Shown: positions 8,538 to 17,192, numbered from the stretch's first letter. The stretch is DNA of 64,000 nt from Bacillus sp. AFS029637 (GCF_002584985.1 NZ_NUPZ01000031.1:7565-71564), one strand, 5' to 3'. The notes: a model not told the origin generated them from the sequence alone. Numbers and translations: made by a program.

Positions 8538-8697
8538 AAATAAATAACCCCTCAATTTAAAAATTCTTCCATTTAGTATATCATACTTTTATACGGATAC
8601 TCTTAAAGAAAGGGCTACTGAATGAAATCGATTAGCCGAAGGGGTTAGGGAGTAAGTGGAATGAATGTAAGATGAAGGTAGAAAGGGAGGGATATGT

Positions 8698-9543
8698 TTG
8701 CTTTTCATTGGAGTCACAGGGTGGGGAGATCATGATTCTTTATATATAGATCCCTATGAAAATAGAAATAAATTACGAACATATAGTGAGCATTTTCCCA
8801 TTGTGGAAGTAGATAGTTCATTTTATGCGATGCAGCCTGCACGAAATTATACGAAATGGGCGATGGAAACACCAAAAGATTTTTCATTTATCGTAAAAGC
8901 ATATCAAGGAATGACAGGGCACATGAAAGGGGAAATTCCTTTTTCTACGTTTGATGAGATGTTTGATGTATATAAACAATCTATTCTTCCTTTAATAGAA
9001 GCGAATAAGTTAAAAACGATTTTATTTCAATTTCCACCATGGTTTGATTGCAAAAAGAAAAATGTAGATTTCCTTCGATATACGAAAGAAAAAATGGAAG
9101 GTTTACCGTGCGCAATAGAATTTCGAAATCAAACATGGTTTTATCCGAAAATGAGAGATAAGACGGTACAGTTTTTAGAACAGGAGAAATGGATTCATAC
9201 AATTTGTGATGAGCCGCAGGCAGGAATAGGCTCGGTACCGCTCGTGTTAGAAGTAACGAATTCAGACATGGCGTTAATACGTTTTCATGGTCGGAATGTT
9301 CATGGCTGGCTTGATAAAGGGGAAAATTGGAGGGCGGTTCGCTGTTTATATCGTTACAACAATAAAGAATTGGAAGAATGGGTAGAACGACTAGAACAAT
9401 TAAAAGAGAAGACAAAGGAAATATACGTATTATTTAACAACAATTCAGGTGGGGATGCCGCAGATAATGCGAAGCAGCTTATGAAAATGATGAACATTAC
9501 ATATGGTGAGCCAAAACCTGAGCAATTAAATTTGTTTGAATAA
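8698..9543 (+). CDS. DUF72 family TIM-barrel protein, 281 aa
   Basis: A DUF72 (YecE/YunF-like) protein of usual length. It opens with the family start FIGVTGWGDHDSLY, followed by VEVDSSFYAMQPARNYTKWA and the barrel motifs FQFPPWFD and AIEFRNQTWF. Near the end, YVLFNNNSGGDAADNAKQL is the typical closing motif, and the protein ends QLNLFE. The biochemical role of this family is unsettled, with a TIM-barrel fold and conserved acidic and aromatic residues in a pocket. The start is TTG 8698 with GGGAGGG nine bases before it. It is probably transcribed alone; the hairpin after it belongs mainly to the opposite-strand sRNA candidate. Confidence 0.88.
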   Translation: MLFIGVTGWGDHDSLYIDPYENRNKLRTYSEHFPIVEVDSSFYAMQPARNYTKWAMETPKDFSFIVKAYQGMTGHMKGEIPFSTFDEMFDVYKQSILPLIEANKLKTILFQFPPWFDCKKKNVDFLRYTKEKMEGLPCAIEFRNQTWFYPKMRDKTVQFLEQEKWIHTICDEPQAGIGSVPLVLEVTNSDMALIRFHGRNVHGWLDKGENWRAVRCLYRYNNKELEEWVERLEQLKEKTKEIYVLFNNNSGGDAADNAKQLMKMMNITYGEPKPEQLNLFE

Positions 9544-9545
9544 TA

Positions 9546-9657
9546 AAACAAGAAAGGCACTGTACAAACAGGGGGAATGTACAGTGCCTTTCTATATGAA
9601 AAAGAGGGGTAACAATGTTACTGAGCGTTTGGTTGATTCATCAATTGTTGGCTTCGT
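9546..9657 (-). ncRNA. Candidate Fur-regulated small RNA, C-rich, FsrA-like
   Basis: A minus-strand promoter at 9663-9691 with a Fur box predicts a transcript starting near 9657. It would end in the T run after the 16-bp hairpin at 9551-9593, giving about 110 nt with no open frame. By eye it folds as small hairpins, including GTAAC-ATT-GTTAC, then an unpaired CCCCUCUUUUU segment, then a terminator hairpin whose loop contains CCCCC. A Fur-repressed sRNA that pairs through C-rich stretches with ribosome binding sites is how B. subtilis FsrA works in the iron-sparing response. Homology to FsrA is inferred from this design, not from alignment. It is antisense to nothing known. Confidence 0.65.
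9551..9593 (-). terminator. Terminator of the sRNA candidate (also downstream of the DUF72 gene)
   Basis: A 16-bp perfect stem (AGAAAGGCACTGTACA and its complement) has an 11-base loop. The T run is better on the minus strand (TTGTTTTATT) than on the plus strand (TATATG), though it can serve both. Confidence 0.85.
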
Positions 9658-9662
9658 AATAA

Positions 9663-9691
9663 ATGATAATGGTTATCATTATCATTGTCAA
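9663..9691 (-). promoter_or_regulatory. Minus-strand SigA promoter with embedded Fur box
   Basis: TTGACA (9691-9686), a 17-base spacer and TATCAT (9668-9663) form a near-consensus promoter. The spacer and -10 carry TGATAATGGTTATCATTATCA, an inverted repeat matching the Bacillus Fur box TGATAATnATTATCA. A repressor bound there would block RNA polymerase. Confidence 0.8.
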
Positions 9692-9740
9692 TGGTTTTTC
9701 GGAAAATAAATAAAAAACTTTATATATTTTGAATACCAAT

Positions 9741-9772
9741 AAAAAAAGAACAGCGATTAATGCTGTTCTTTT
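9741..9772 (-). terminator. Terminator of the 64-residue protein gene
   Basis: The stem AAAAGAACAGC / GCTGTTCTTTT is followed on the minus strand by TTTTTT. The stop codon of the gene is in the loop. Confidence 0.85.
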
Positions 9773-9951
9773 CCAGTGATGAATTGTTGTAAATCAAATG
9801 GAGTTATCGCTTGGATAAATTCTTTTGAGATAAGTGTTTGAACAAGAGTGCTCTCAGAAATGGTAGCACCTGTTTTCTTTTCATAAGCTTGTCTTAATAA
9901 ATCAAGTTTTTCAGCCGTTTCTTGTGGTAATTCAATTGTTAATGTGTTCAT
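9757..9951 (-). CDS. Small ribbon-helix-helix-like protein, 64 aa
   Basis: The first 45 residues (MNTLTIELPQETAEKLDLL, then a helix and ISESTLVQTLISKEF) follow the strand-helix-helix order of CopG/Arc-type DNA-binding proteins: a short strand of alternating residues, then two helices. A short extra tail follows. ATG 9951 has a strong GGGGGAG site five to six bases before it, and its own terminator overlaps the stop. It could be a small transcription regulator or an antitoxin-like protein, but no toxin frame lies next to it. The neighbouring recombinase gene has its own start and a terminator between, so the two are separate units. Family unknown to me. Confidence 0.7.
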   Translation of the reverse strand: MNTLTIELPQETAEKLDLLRQAYEKKTGATISESTLVQTLISKEFIQAITPFDLQQFITGKEQH

Positions 9952-10019
9952 AATTTCTCCCCCTTACTATTAGAGTACCACTACAGTATAGGAGAGACAA
10001 GAGAAGTGGATGTGAAACA

Positions 10020-10058
10020 TAAAAAAGGTTACCAAAACTATAAATGGTAACCTTTTTT
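10020..10058 (-). terminator. Terminator of the recombinase gene
   Basis: The stem AAAAAAGGTTACC / GGTAACCTTTTTT with a 12-base loop works in both directions. It lies 15 bases past the recombinase stop. Confidence 0.88.
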
Positions 10059-10072
10059 ATGTATAAAAATTA

Positions 10073-10603
10073 TTATGCAATACCGATATACTTTAAAGTT
10101 TTTGATGGAGTACTATGATCAAAGAAGTGTTGTAAAAATGCAATGTCAACACCTGATTTGTATGCACAATAGCCCCAAGTTTTTCGAAGTGTATGTGAGC
10201 TAATCCCTTCTAATCCAACTTCTTTTGCAGCTTTGTTTAAAATGTACCATGCATGTTGTCTCGTAATAGATTTTGTTCCTTTTTGAGACTTTAATAATGG
10301 CTCATTACGTTTCCAAGTTTTACGTTCTTTCATGTAGTCTTCGATTGCGTGCTGTAAGTCTTCATTTACAGCAAACCATTTATGTTTCTTTACTTTTTCA
10401 TTGTAGAATAAAATGGAATGGCGAACATTTTCATTTTCATCAATTACATCATTAACTTTTAGCTGTAAGATTTCACTTACCTTTAAACCAGAATTTACAG
10501 CTAATACGAATAATAAGCCATCACGTTTCGAAGATTGTAAAAGTATATTTTTGATAGTTTCTAATTGTTTTTCATTTTGAATAGGTTGTCCTGCTTGTTT
10601 CAT
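10073..10603 (-). CDS. Tyrosine recombinase, catalytic domain only, 176 aa
   Basis: This matches only the catalytic half of phage-integrase/XerC-type recombinases; the N-terminal arm- and core-binding domain is absent, since full members have about 300 residues. Visible catalytic features are KVKKHKWFAV (beta-hairpin lysine), SSHTLRKTWGYCAYKSG (HxxR), FFDHSTPSKTLKYIGI (second histidine and the nucleophile tyrosine close to the end). The first arginine, normally in TGLRxSE, is a lysine here (SGLKVSEIL). Start ATG 10603 lies ten bases after AGGAG; the GTG nine bases earlier sits on the binding site. No mobile-element genes or att-like repeats are visible nearby, so this looks like a settled, possibly repurposed gene. 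Confidence 0.82.
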   Translation of the reverse strand: MKQAGQPIQNEKQLETIKNILLQSSKRDGLLFVLAVNSGLKVSEILQLKVNDVIDENENVRHSILFYNEKVKKHKWFAVNEDLQHAIEDYMKERKTWKRNEPLLKSQKGTKSITRQHAWYILNKAAKEVGLEGISSHTLRKTWGYCAYKSGVDIAFLQHFFDHSTPSKTLKYIGIA

Positions 10604-10710
10604 TTCACGCACTCTCCTCTTTTATATGTGTAAAGGAAAGGATTAACTTGTTTCTTACTATAAAGGGAGAGTGTGAATTTCATGTGAACTCCTAGTGAAA
10701 TTAAGACAAA

Positions 10711-12522
10711 TTATTTGACTTCTTTTACTTTTTGTAAATTAAAATAGAATACAACACTATTAGTCGTATTATATACACCGTACTCGGCATGATGGAGGTC
10801 TAAAATATTTTTAACAATAGATAATCCCAGGCCGGTACCTCCCGTATGACGGCTACGAGATGCATCTAAACGATAGAAGCGATCCCAAATTTTTTCAAGA
10901 CTTTCTTCTGGGATAGGATTTCCTGTATTTTCAATTTCGATTTTTACTGTATCTTCCGTTTCTACAACAGAGACTTGTATTTTTTCTCCATCAGGCGTAT
11001 AACGAATGGCGTTGCTCAGTAAGTTCACAACTACTTGCTCAATACGACTACGGTTCGCTGTAACAAATATAGAAGAGTCTACATCGACGTTCACTTGTAA
11101 ATGCTTTTCTTCCATACTAAATAGTAACTTTGTATAGACTTGTTGAATTAATTCACCGATTGAGAATGTTGTCATTTCTAGTTTATACGTACCGGATTCT
11201 AATTTTGCTAATTCTAACATTTCAACAATTAATCTGTTCATATTTTCTGTTTCTTCTAAAATAACATCTGTATAATATGTCGTATCTTTACTAACACCAT
11301 CTTTAATTCCTTCGGCGAAACTTCTAATTACACTGAGTGGTGTTTTTAATTCGTGTGATACACCAGAGATGAATTCTTTTCGTGTCTTTTCCAATTGGCG
11401 TTCACGTTCAATGTCTTGTTGTAATTTTGTATTGGCAACATTTAATCGATCGATTCGGTCTTTTAAGTTTACTGATAATGTATTAATACTACCAGAAAGA
11501 CCGCCAATTTCATCGTCTGCTGTAACTGGTAATTTCTCACTAAAATCAAAATTAGCCATTTTTTTCGTAACGCGATTAATCTTAAGTAATGGTTTCACAA
11601 TGATTTTTGAGTAGTAGAAGGATAACAAAATAATTACGAGAAACACGATGATTAAGGCATAGACATAATAATCTTTTAAAACGAGCATAGCTTCATTAAC
11701 AGGTTGTAAAGATGCTATCGCAAAAGCGTATTCTGTAATCTTTCCATTTTCCATAATAGGTTTTACAAAGATACTATTTTTTATATTCTCCCCGCCATCT
11801 AATATATAAGTGTTTAATTGCTGGGAGTTAGAAGTGCCATCCCTAATAGTACCTGCAAAAGATTGAACGGCTTGTAACGTTTCAAAATCATTTGCAAGAC
11901 GAACCTCAGCTTTTGAGGGGAGCTGTAACTTAGATATAACACCAGTAAAAGCAATTTGAGTTGTAGTTTTGTATCGGCTTGTAAGTTTATTTTTAGAAGG
12001 ATTACCATTTATTGATTGGAAATCTGAATTGACATGTTCGTTTCGCCATCGATTATAATTCGTTGTTAATTCTAGTGGTGTTATTATATTACCTTGTACG
12101 AATCCGGCTACATGGATCATTCCATCTTTTTTTAAACCTAAATTTTCAAATTTATTATATTCTTCAGGTGTTAAAAGATTATTGAGTGGGATGGAGTACG
12201 TTTTGTGATTGGCAGTATTAATTACATCAATGTAGAAATTGTTTTCGCTTTTAATAATGCCGTTAGAATCTAAAAATTGCATGTCAGCATTGGTTTTATC
12301 ATGAAATTCTTGTTTTAGTTTTCTAATTTCCTCATAACTTTTTCCGCTTTTTTCATAATTATCTATGAATTTTTCAAAAGCAGTTTGAACGGTTTTTACT
12401 TTTTTATTAATATAAAATTTCTCTAGAAATAAAGATTGTCCTAGGAAAAAAAGGAGGAATATGATTGTAAATAATGTTGACGTTAATAAGAATAGTTTAA
12501 AGACGATACTTCTGTTTTTCAC
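10711..12522 (-). CDS. Orphan membrane sensor histidine kinase, 603 aa
   Basis: A transmembrane kinase. Span one is about residues 10-30. A large extracellular sensor domain follows (31-283), then span two (284-304), a HAMP linker (305-360) and a short coiled coil. The HisKA box FISGVSHELKTPLSVIRSF puts the phosphorylated histidine at 390. The ATPase domain shows NLLSNAIRYTPDG (N504), ENTGNPIP and GTGLGLSIV. The sensor domain is large (over 250 residues), with no fold I can name. Kinases of this type usually follow their response regulator gene, but none lies on either side, so it is an orphan here. Start ATG 12522 is at the upstream end of the frame; its binding site, AGAGGTG, is moderate. 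Confidence 0.9.
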   Translation of the reverse strand: MKNRSIVFKLFLLTSTLFTIIFLLFFLGQSLFLEKFYINKKVKTVQTAFEKFIDNYEKSGKSYEEIRKLKQEFHDKTNADMQFLDSNGIIKSENNFYIDVINTANHKTYSIPLNNLLTPEEYNKFENLGLKKDGMIHVAGFVQGNIITPLELTTNYNRWRNEHVNSDFQSINGNPSKNKLTSRYKTTTQIAFTGVISKLQLPSKAEVRLANDFETLQAVQSFAGTIRDGTSNSQQLNTYILDGGENIKNSIFVKPIMENGKITEYAFAIASLQPVNEAMLVLKDYYVYALIIVFLVIILLSFYYSKIIVKPLLKINRVTKKMANFDFSEKLPVTADDEIGGLSGSINTLSVNLKDRIDRLNVANTKLQQDIERERQLEKTRKEFISGVSHELKTPLSVIRSFAEGIKDGVSKDTTYYTDVILEETENMNRLIVEMLELAKLESGTYKLEMTTFSIGELIQQVYTKLLFSMEEKHLQVNVDVDSSIFVTANRSRIEQVVVNLLSNAIRYTPDGEKIQVSVVETEDTVKIEIENTGNPIPEESLEKIWDRFYRLDASRSRHTGGTGLGLSIVKNILDLHHAEYGVYNTTNSVVFYFNLQKVKEVK

Positions 12523-12550
12523 TGCGTCACCTCTTATGAGAAATACTGTA

Positions 12551-12640
12551 AATGATCCCTTTATCCCGCAAAAGCCCGATTGGTGTGGGCTAATAATCAG
12601 TGGGGATGGAAAAAAACTGATTAAAGTTCACTTTATTATA
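12551..12640. repeat. Structured intergenic element, possible dispersed B. cereus-group repeat
   Basis: Between the orphan kinase and deoD lies a GC-richer patch. ATCCC (twice, 12555-12567) can pair with GGGGAT (12602-12607), enclosing GCCC (12574-12577) paired with GGGC (12587-12590), followed by CTGATTAAAGTTCACTTTAT. It does not code. From memory it recalls small dispersed (bcr-type) repeats of the B. cereus group. Only one copy is in this window, so this is unproven. Confidence 0.4.
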
Positions 12641-12711
12641 ACAAACATGACAAGAAAGTAGAGAGGGGAAATCTGTCTCTTCCTAAAGTAGTTTTTTATG
12701 AAAAGTCACAT

Positions 12712-12745
12712 AAAAAGAACTCGCCAGACGTATGACAAGTTCTTT
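12712..12745 (-). terminator. Terminator of deoD
   Basis: An eight- to nine-bp stem (AAAGAACT / AAGTTCTTT) with a 14-base loop is followed on the minus strand by a T run, just past the deoD stop. Confidence 0.75.
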
Positions 12746-12751
12746 AGTGTG

Positions 12752-13459
12752 TTATTGTTGAATTGCTGCATCTAAAGCGATTTCAATCATTTCATTAAAT
12801 GTAGTTTGACGCTCTTCAGATGTTGTTTCTTCGCCAGTGAAGATGTGGTCACTTACTGTTAATACAGATAAGGCATTTACACCATATTTCGCTGCTAATG
12901 TGTAAAGAGCAGTTGTTTCCATTTCTACTGCTAATACACCGTAATCCCCAAGTTTTTTAACCATGTCCATGCTTTCACGATAAAATACATCTGCTGTTAA
13001 AACATTACCAACACGAACGTGTAATCCTTTTTCAGTTCCTGTATCGTAAGCTTTCTTTAAAAGATCAAAGTTTGCAGCTGGTGCAAAATCAAAACCAGGG
13101 AATGTTAAACGGTTCATATTAGAATCAGTACAAGCTGTCATTGCAATAATAACGTCACGTACTTTTACGTCTTTTTGAATCGCACCACAAGTTCCAACGC
13201 GAATTAAATTTTTAACTCCGTAGCTTTGGATTAATTCGTTTACATAAATAGAAATAGAAGGAACACCCATACCAGTACCTTGAACAGATACTCGTTTTCC
13301 TTTATAAGTTCCAGTGAAACCTAACATACCACGTACGTTGTTATAGCAAGTAACGTCTTCTAGAAATGTTTCAGCGATATATTTTGCGCGTAATGGATCA
13401 CCAGGTAGTAGAATAGATTCAGCGATTTCACCTTGTTTTGCTTCAATATGTACACTCAT
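12752..13459 (-). CDS. deoD: Purine nucleoside phosphorylase DeoD, 235 aa
   Basis: This cytoplasmic hexameric enzyme splits purine (deoxy)nucleosides with phosphate to free base and (deoxy)ribose-1-phosphate, for purine salvage. Length and sequence are typical of the DeoD type: [18 protein letters not shown] (phosphate-binding GDPxR near residue 20), [24 protein letters not shown], and VEMETTALY followed by [11 protein letters not shown] with the catalytic aspartate. In Bacillus this type prefers adenosine and sits apart from the PupG enzyme for guanosine. ATG 13459 follows AAGGAGG. Just upstream, ATTGAT-AGAA-ATCAAT is a small inverted repeat near the likely start of transcription. Monocistronic, with its own terminator. 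Confidence 0.96.
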   Translation of the reverse strand: MSVHIEAKQGEIAESILLPGDPLRAKYIAETFLEDVTCYNNVRGMLGFTGTYKGKRVSVQGTGMGVPSISIYVNELIQSYGVKNLIRVGTCGAIQKDVKVRDVIIAMTACTDSNMNRLTFPGFDFAPAANFDLLKKAYDTGTEKGLHVRVGNVLTADVFYRESMDMVKKLGDYGVLAVEMETTALYTLAAKYGVNALSVLTVSDHIFTGEETTSEERQTTFNEMIEIALDAAIQQ

Positions 13460-13649
13460 GAAAAGTCCTCCTTATAATGTATTGATAGAAATCAATATCA
13501 TTTGCATTATACACTACGAATCCTTTCAATTAAAATCTTTTTATAATTTGTAATATGTGCAAACTAGAAGGATTTCATAAATCATAATCTAGAATATATA
13601 TGTAAGAAGTTTTGTATGAATAGAGACAATAAAAATGGTAGGTGATATT

Positions 13650-14423
13650 TTGAAGAACCTTGTCATTGGACTTGTTGCTTTGCTATTAATTGTAGCAGGA
13701 GGATTTTACATAAAAAAATATCAAGAAACCGTAGGGACAGTAGGAGATGTTGAGGAAGTAAAATGGGATGTGTCAAATGGAAAGGGAAATGAGAAAGTTG
13801 ATATTTTGTTTCAATTACGAAATAAAAACAATAATGAAGTTCGTGGTGTGAATGATCAAATTCGGGCAGTTATTGTAGATGGACAATTAAAACAGGTACA
13901 ACAAATGAAACCTACATTTGCAGGGAATGGATCCTATAAGCTATCTTCCAAAATAGCGAAAGATGAAGGGTATACAATATTTTTATATGAAGAAGAAAAT
14001 AAGTCCGTAGAATCATTCGCTAAGAAAGATTTTGGGAAAGAAATAGAGGAGAAAAATAAGAAAAAAGTGAAAACCCCAATCGATAGTGTGCTTACAAAAA
14101 AAATAGGCGAATATGAAGTTTCTCTTTTATTTGGTGCATTGCATCCGAATGAGCCTGTGACGTTAACATTTCAGTTTCAAGCGAAAAAGGGTGTGAAATT
14201 GAAATTACATGCAGAGAGAGGCGAAGTGGAGTCTCTCTATATTGTGGATGACACGAGGGAAAACTTTTTATATGCTTTGCCTGTTGATACGGACGAGCAT
14301 TTACAATATCGCATTACATTTCCGGCTGAAGGTACGTATAAAATGTGGGGAACTTTCTATATAAATGGCAAGAAATATGAAAAGGAGTTTATTGTACAAG
14401 TTCAAAAACGAAAAAACAGCTAG
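13650..14423 (+). CDS. Hypothetical membrane-anchored protein, 257 aa
   Basis: I do not recognise this family. One N-terminal span (NLVIGLVALLLIVAGGFYI, about residues 3-21) anchors a mostly beta extracellular domain of about 230 residues. Two similar-looking sandwich-like parts can be seen, around 38-100 and 140-250, the last ending with FPAEGTYKMWGTFYINGK, an Ig-like strand pattern. The start is placed at TTG 13650 because AGGTG lies six bases upstream; the ATG at 13635 has no binding site. It converges with mprF, sharing a terminator. A role at the cell surface is inferred only from topology. Confidence 0.72.
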   Translation: MKNLVIGLVALLLIVAGGFYIKKYQETVGTVGDVEEVKWDVSNGKGNEKVDILFQLRNKNNNEVRGVNDQIRAVIVDGQLKQVQQMKPTFAGNGSYKLSSKIAKDEGYTIFLYEEENKSVESFAKKDFGKEIEEKNKKKVKTPIDSVLTKKIGEYEVSLLFGALHPNEPVTLTFQFQAKKGVKLKLHAERGEVESLYIVDDTRENFLYALPVDTDEHLQYRITFPAEGTYKMWGTFYINGKKYEKEFIVQVQKRKNS

Positions 14424-14443
14424 ATGTTTAGCTGTTTTTTCGT
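14408..14443. terminator. Bidirectional terminator between the 257-aa gene and mprF
   Basis: A perfect 14-bp stem (ACGAAAAAACAGCT / AGCTGTTTTTTCGT) with an 8-base loop overlaps both stop codons. It ends both convergent genes. Confidence 0.92.
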
Positions 14444-17007
14444 TTTCCTATTAATTTTGTTACAGAGAGCATTGTAAGTGGTAAAGAATGATTCTTCCTA
14501 AATGCTAAATATTTACCACTCCATGCTGGTTTGTATTTTTCTTTAAAGTGTCGTAATCCGCTGAAACTATACGTATAACGGACATTATTAAAGATTGCAG
14601 CAGCAACTCGTTCAGACCAAAAAGATTGTGTTGATAAACCAACATTTGAAAGTGGTGCCATCCCAATATTAAAGGAGTGGTAGTCATTTTCTTTTGCCCA
14701 GTGGAATAAGTGAATGAAAATTGCATCCATAATACCGCTAGGCGCATCTGGATAATAACGCATTAAATCAACAGACAATGATCCGTTTTGATATACAGGC
14801 ATAAAGGTTGTGAATGCGATGATTTTTCCTTCCGCGTCAGATAATGTAGCGATAGGCGCGTGGCTAATATACTCACGATCGAAGTATCCGAGTGAAAAAC
14901 CTTTTTCTTTTTTTCCGCCGAGCCATGCATCTGAAACTTTCCTTAACTCTTCATATAATTCGTCTGAGAATGGCGGTTCATGAATAGAGAATGTATAGCC
15001 TTCTCTTTCAAAACGGTTGAAAGTCGCTCGCATACCAGCGCGTTTCTTTCCTGTTATTGTAAATGTATTTAAATCAACGACAGCTTCTTCACCAAGCTTA
15101 AAGAAGTTATAACCAAAATCATGGTATAAACTCATCCATTTACTTTCGATTTGATAGAATACGCAAATGTATCCAAATCGATCGGCCTCAGCTAAAAACT
15201 CTTGCAACACAGTACGATAGGATGATGAATCACCAATTGGATCACCTAGTACAACAAGGCGTTTCCCGGTTATGGAGAAGAGAAGGAGTGCTTTCCCATC
15301 ACTACTGAAGAAGCATTGTTTATCTCCTAAGAAGCCTAAATGACTAAGTACATTTCCGCCATGTTCAGCTAAAAAGTTTTGTAATCTTTTATCATTAGCT
15401 GGTTGCCCGGGAAATTCATTTCGATAACGATTGGCAATGAGTGAGCCAATTAGTAAAAACGTAGGAACGAAAAAGGCAGAGGCTAATGCACTTCGTTTCA
15501 CTTGTGTAATATTACGAACGACAAAATCAGGTTTAAAAGCTTCTTTTGCACTTGCAAATAAGACCCCTAAATATTTATATGAATATAATGTTACTAATAA
15601 GAATATAAAAACTTTTACAATATCAGAAATTGAGACTTCCATTTTCTCGCGTACAAACCTTTTTCGAAGCATATATAATACAGCGAGTACGATTAATAAA
15701 ATAAATGTTTCCTCAATATCAATTCCTTTTAGTGTATTAAAGATAGCCGCTCCAATTAACGAAACAATCGTCATATAATAAGAACGTTTTGTTCCGTAAT
15801 ATATCCCCCGTGAAAGGATTAAGAGGAGAATACCAAATGTTAGCGATAAGCTAAAAGAAAATTGAATAAGATATTTTGGTGCTAGAATATGTAAGGCGTG
15901 TGCCCGATTTATACTTGTTGGTAGAATGGTCGATAAAATGACCATTAACCCAGCAAATACTGTTAAAGCAGCAGATGCCCATGAACCTAGTTTTCCTAAA
16001 AAGTCACGCTGCAAAGTCCATATAACACCAGTTGTTTCTAATGCAGGCGCAATAAAAGGCTTATCTTCAAACTTTTTAATGGCCGCTCCAGTCATTTCAA
16101 AAGCTGCAAAAATGAGACCAATGCAGAATGGTAAGATGTAATAGACGAGGCGATATAATAACATAGCAGGCAGTAATACACCTGTATCAATGCCGTATTG
16201 TCCTAGTCCAGTTAAGAAGACAAGGTCAAATGAACCAAGACCACCAGGAACAAGACTGACGACACCAGCTAAAGCAGCAATGACATACACACCTAAAAAC
16301 TTTTGAAATTCGATATCAATTCCAAACAATATTAAAATGACGTACATAACAATACCAGCAGATACCCACTCGACTAATGAGACTAATGAGTATAAAACAG
16401 TTGGATTTTTCTCTGCCTCTTCTTGTTCTTCGGTTTGCTTTGTTTTTCTATTTTTAAGTTTAGAAAAGCCAATGTATATAGGGACGAACAGGGCAAAGAA
16501 GATAAGAACAGGCCATAGCCACGGCTTTTCATGTAAAATAAAGCGAGTGTCTAATATTCCGACAAGGCCGAGGAATGAAAGAATTGCCAACCCGTTAATA
16601 AAGGCAGTTGTCATCCATGCGATACTTTTAATAAGTTTGCCATTTTCTTTTATGTATGGGCGATACAGCATTGTGCGTATACCAGCTCCAACGAGACCAC
16701 CAAATCCGATAAACCCATTTAAAGTATTAGCAATCCATGAGATACGGAAAATCTTTTGGACAGGTATATCCGCCTTTAAGTAACGAAGCATCACATAGTC
16801 ATAAAAGAACATTGTGGATACAGCAAATGCACCAAGTGTAATTGCTAAAAAGACTCCTCCAGTTGGAATGTTTTTAATTGTATCAATCGCTTCTAAGAAA
16901 GAAATGCCTGCTAATTCTTTTTTTGCTTGAAAGAATACAATTGTTAACACAACAAATGGGAAGATTATTTTCCCGATTTGTAAGAAACGTTTCCATGAAA
17001 ACGACAT
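14428..17007 (-). CDS. mprF: Phosphatidylglycerol lysyltransferase/flippase MprF, 859 aa
   Basis: MprF moves lysine from Lys-tRNA to phosphatidylglycerol and flips the product to the outer leaflet, lowering the negative surface charge and giving resistance to cationic peptides and daptomycin. The N-terminal 500 or so residues hold about 14 spans (flippase), including VVSLVPGGLGSFDLVFL. The C-terminal DUF2156 synthase domain shows GDPIGDSSSY, RAGMRATFNRFEREGYTF and DLMRYYPDAPSGIMDAIF. Length matches B. subtilis MprF (856). ATG 17007 has GGAGAG eight bases upstream; the frame runs further but has no better site. It seems to be transcribed alone. In this family, changes in the central part are known to alter drug response; none can be judged here. 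Confidence 0.95.
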   Translation of the reverse strand: MSFSWKRFLQIGKIIFPFVVLTIVFFQAKKELAGISFLEAIDTIKNIPTGGVFLAITLGAFAVSTMFFYDYVMLRYLKADIPVQKIFRISWIANTLNGFIGFGGLVGAGIRTMLYRPYIKENGKLIKSIAWMTTAFINGLAILSFLGLVGILDTRFILHEKPWLWPVLIFFALFVPIYIGFSKLKNRKTKQTEEQEEAEKNPTVLYSLVSLVEWVSAGIVMYVILILFGIDIEFQKFLGVYVIAALAGVVSLVPGGLGSFDLVFLTGLGQYGIDTGVLLPAMLLYRLVYYILPFCIGLIFAAFEMTGAAIKKFEDKPFIAPALETTGVIWTLQRDFLGKLGSWASAALTVFAGLMVILSTILPTSINRAHALHILAPKYLIQFSFSLSLTFGILLLILSRGIYYGTKRSYYMTIVSLIGAAIFNTLKGIDIEETFILLIVLAVLYMLRKRFVREKMEVSISDIVKVFIFLLVTLYSYKYLGVLFASAKEAFKPDFVVRNITQVKRSALASAFFVPTFLLIGSLIANRYRNEFPGQPANDKRLQNFLAEHGGNVLSHLGFLGDKQCFFSSDGKALLLFSITGKRLVVLGDPIGDSSSYRTVLQEFLAEADRFGYICVFYQIESKWMSLYHDFGYNFFKLGEEAVVDLNTFTITGKKRAGMRATFNRFEREGYTFSIHEPPFSDELYEELRKVSDAWLGGKKEKGFSLGYFDREYISHAPIATLSDAEGKIIAFTTFMPVYQNGSLSVDLMRYYPDAPSGIMDAIFIHLFHWAKENDYHSFNIGMAPLSNVGLSTQSFWSERVAAAIFNNVRYTYSFSGLRHFKEKYKPAWSGKYLAFRKNHSLPLTMLSVTKLIGKRKNS

Positions 17008-17192
17008 AAATACAACTCTCCTTGTATAAGAAAACTGAGACAATAATATTATTATGACAAACTTCCAGAAAAATAAAAAGGTAAATTCCTGTATAGGGAA
17101 GCTATTTTTTATATAGGTATATTTAAAAGAATATTTTGTTTATAAGAAAATTAAGTTAAAATAAAGTGGAAGAAGGAAGAGAGGGGAAACAG

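Noticed and set aside
8981-9415. 144-codon antisense frame in the DUF72 gene, and similar frames in mprF (16337-16783), folE and aroC
   Set aside because: They lie fully opposite well-supported genes, lack binding sites and show no family features.
9615-9659. Plus-strand 14-codon frame with a GAGGGG ribosome-binding-like site
   Set aside because: It lies antisense to the sRNA candidate. Its apparent binding site is just the complement of the CCCCUC segment.
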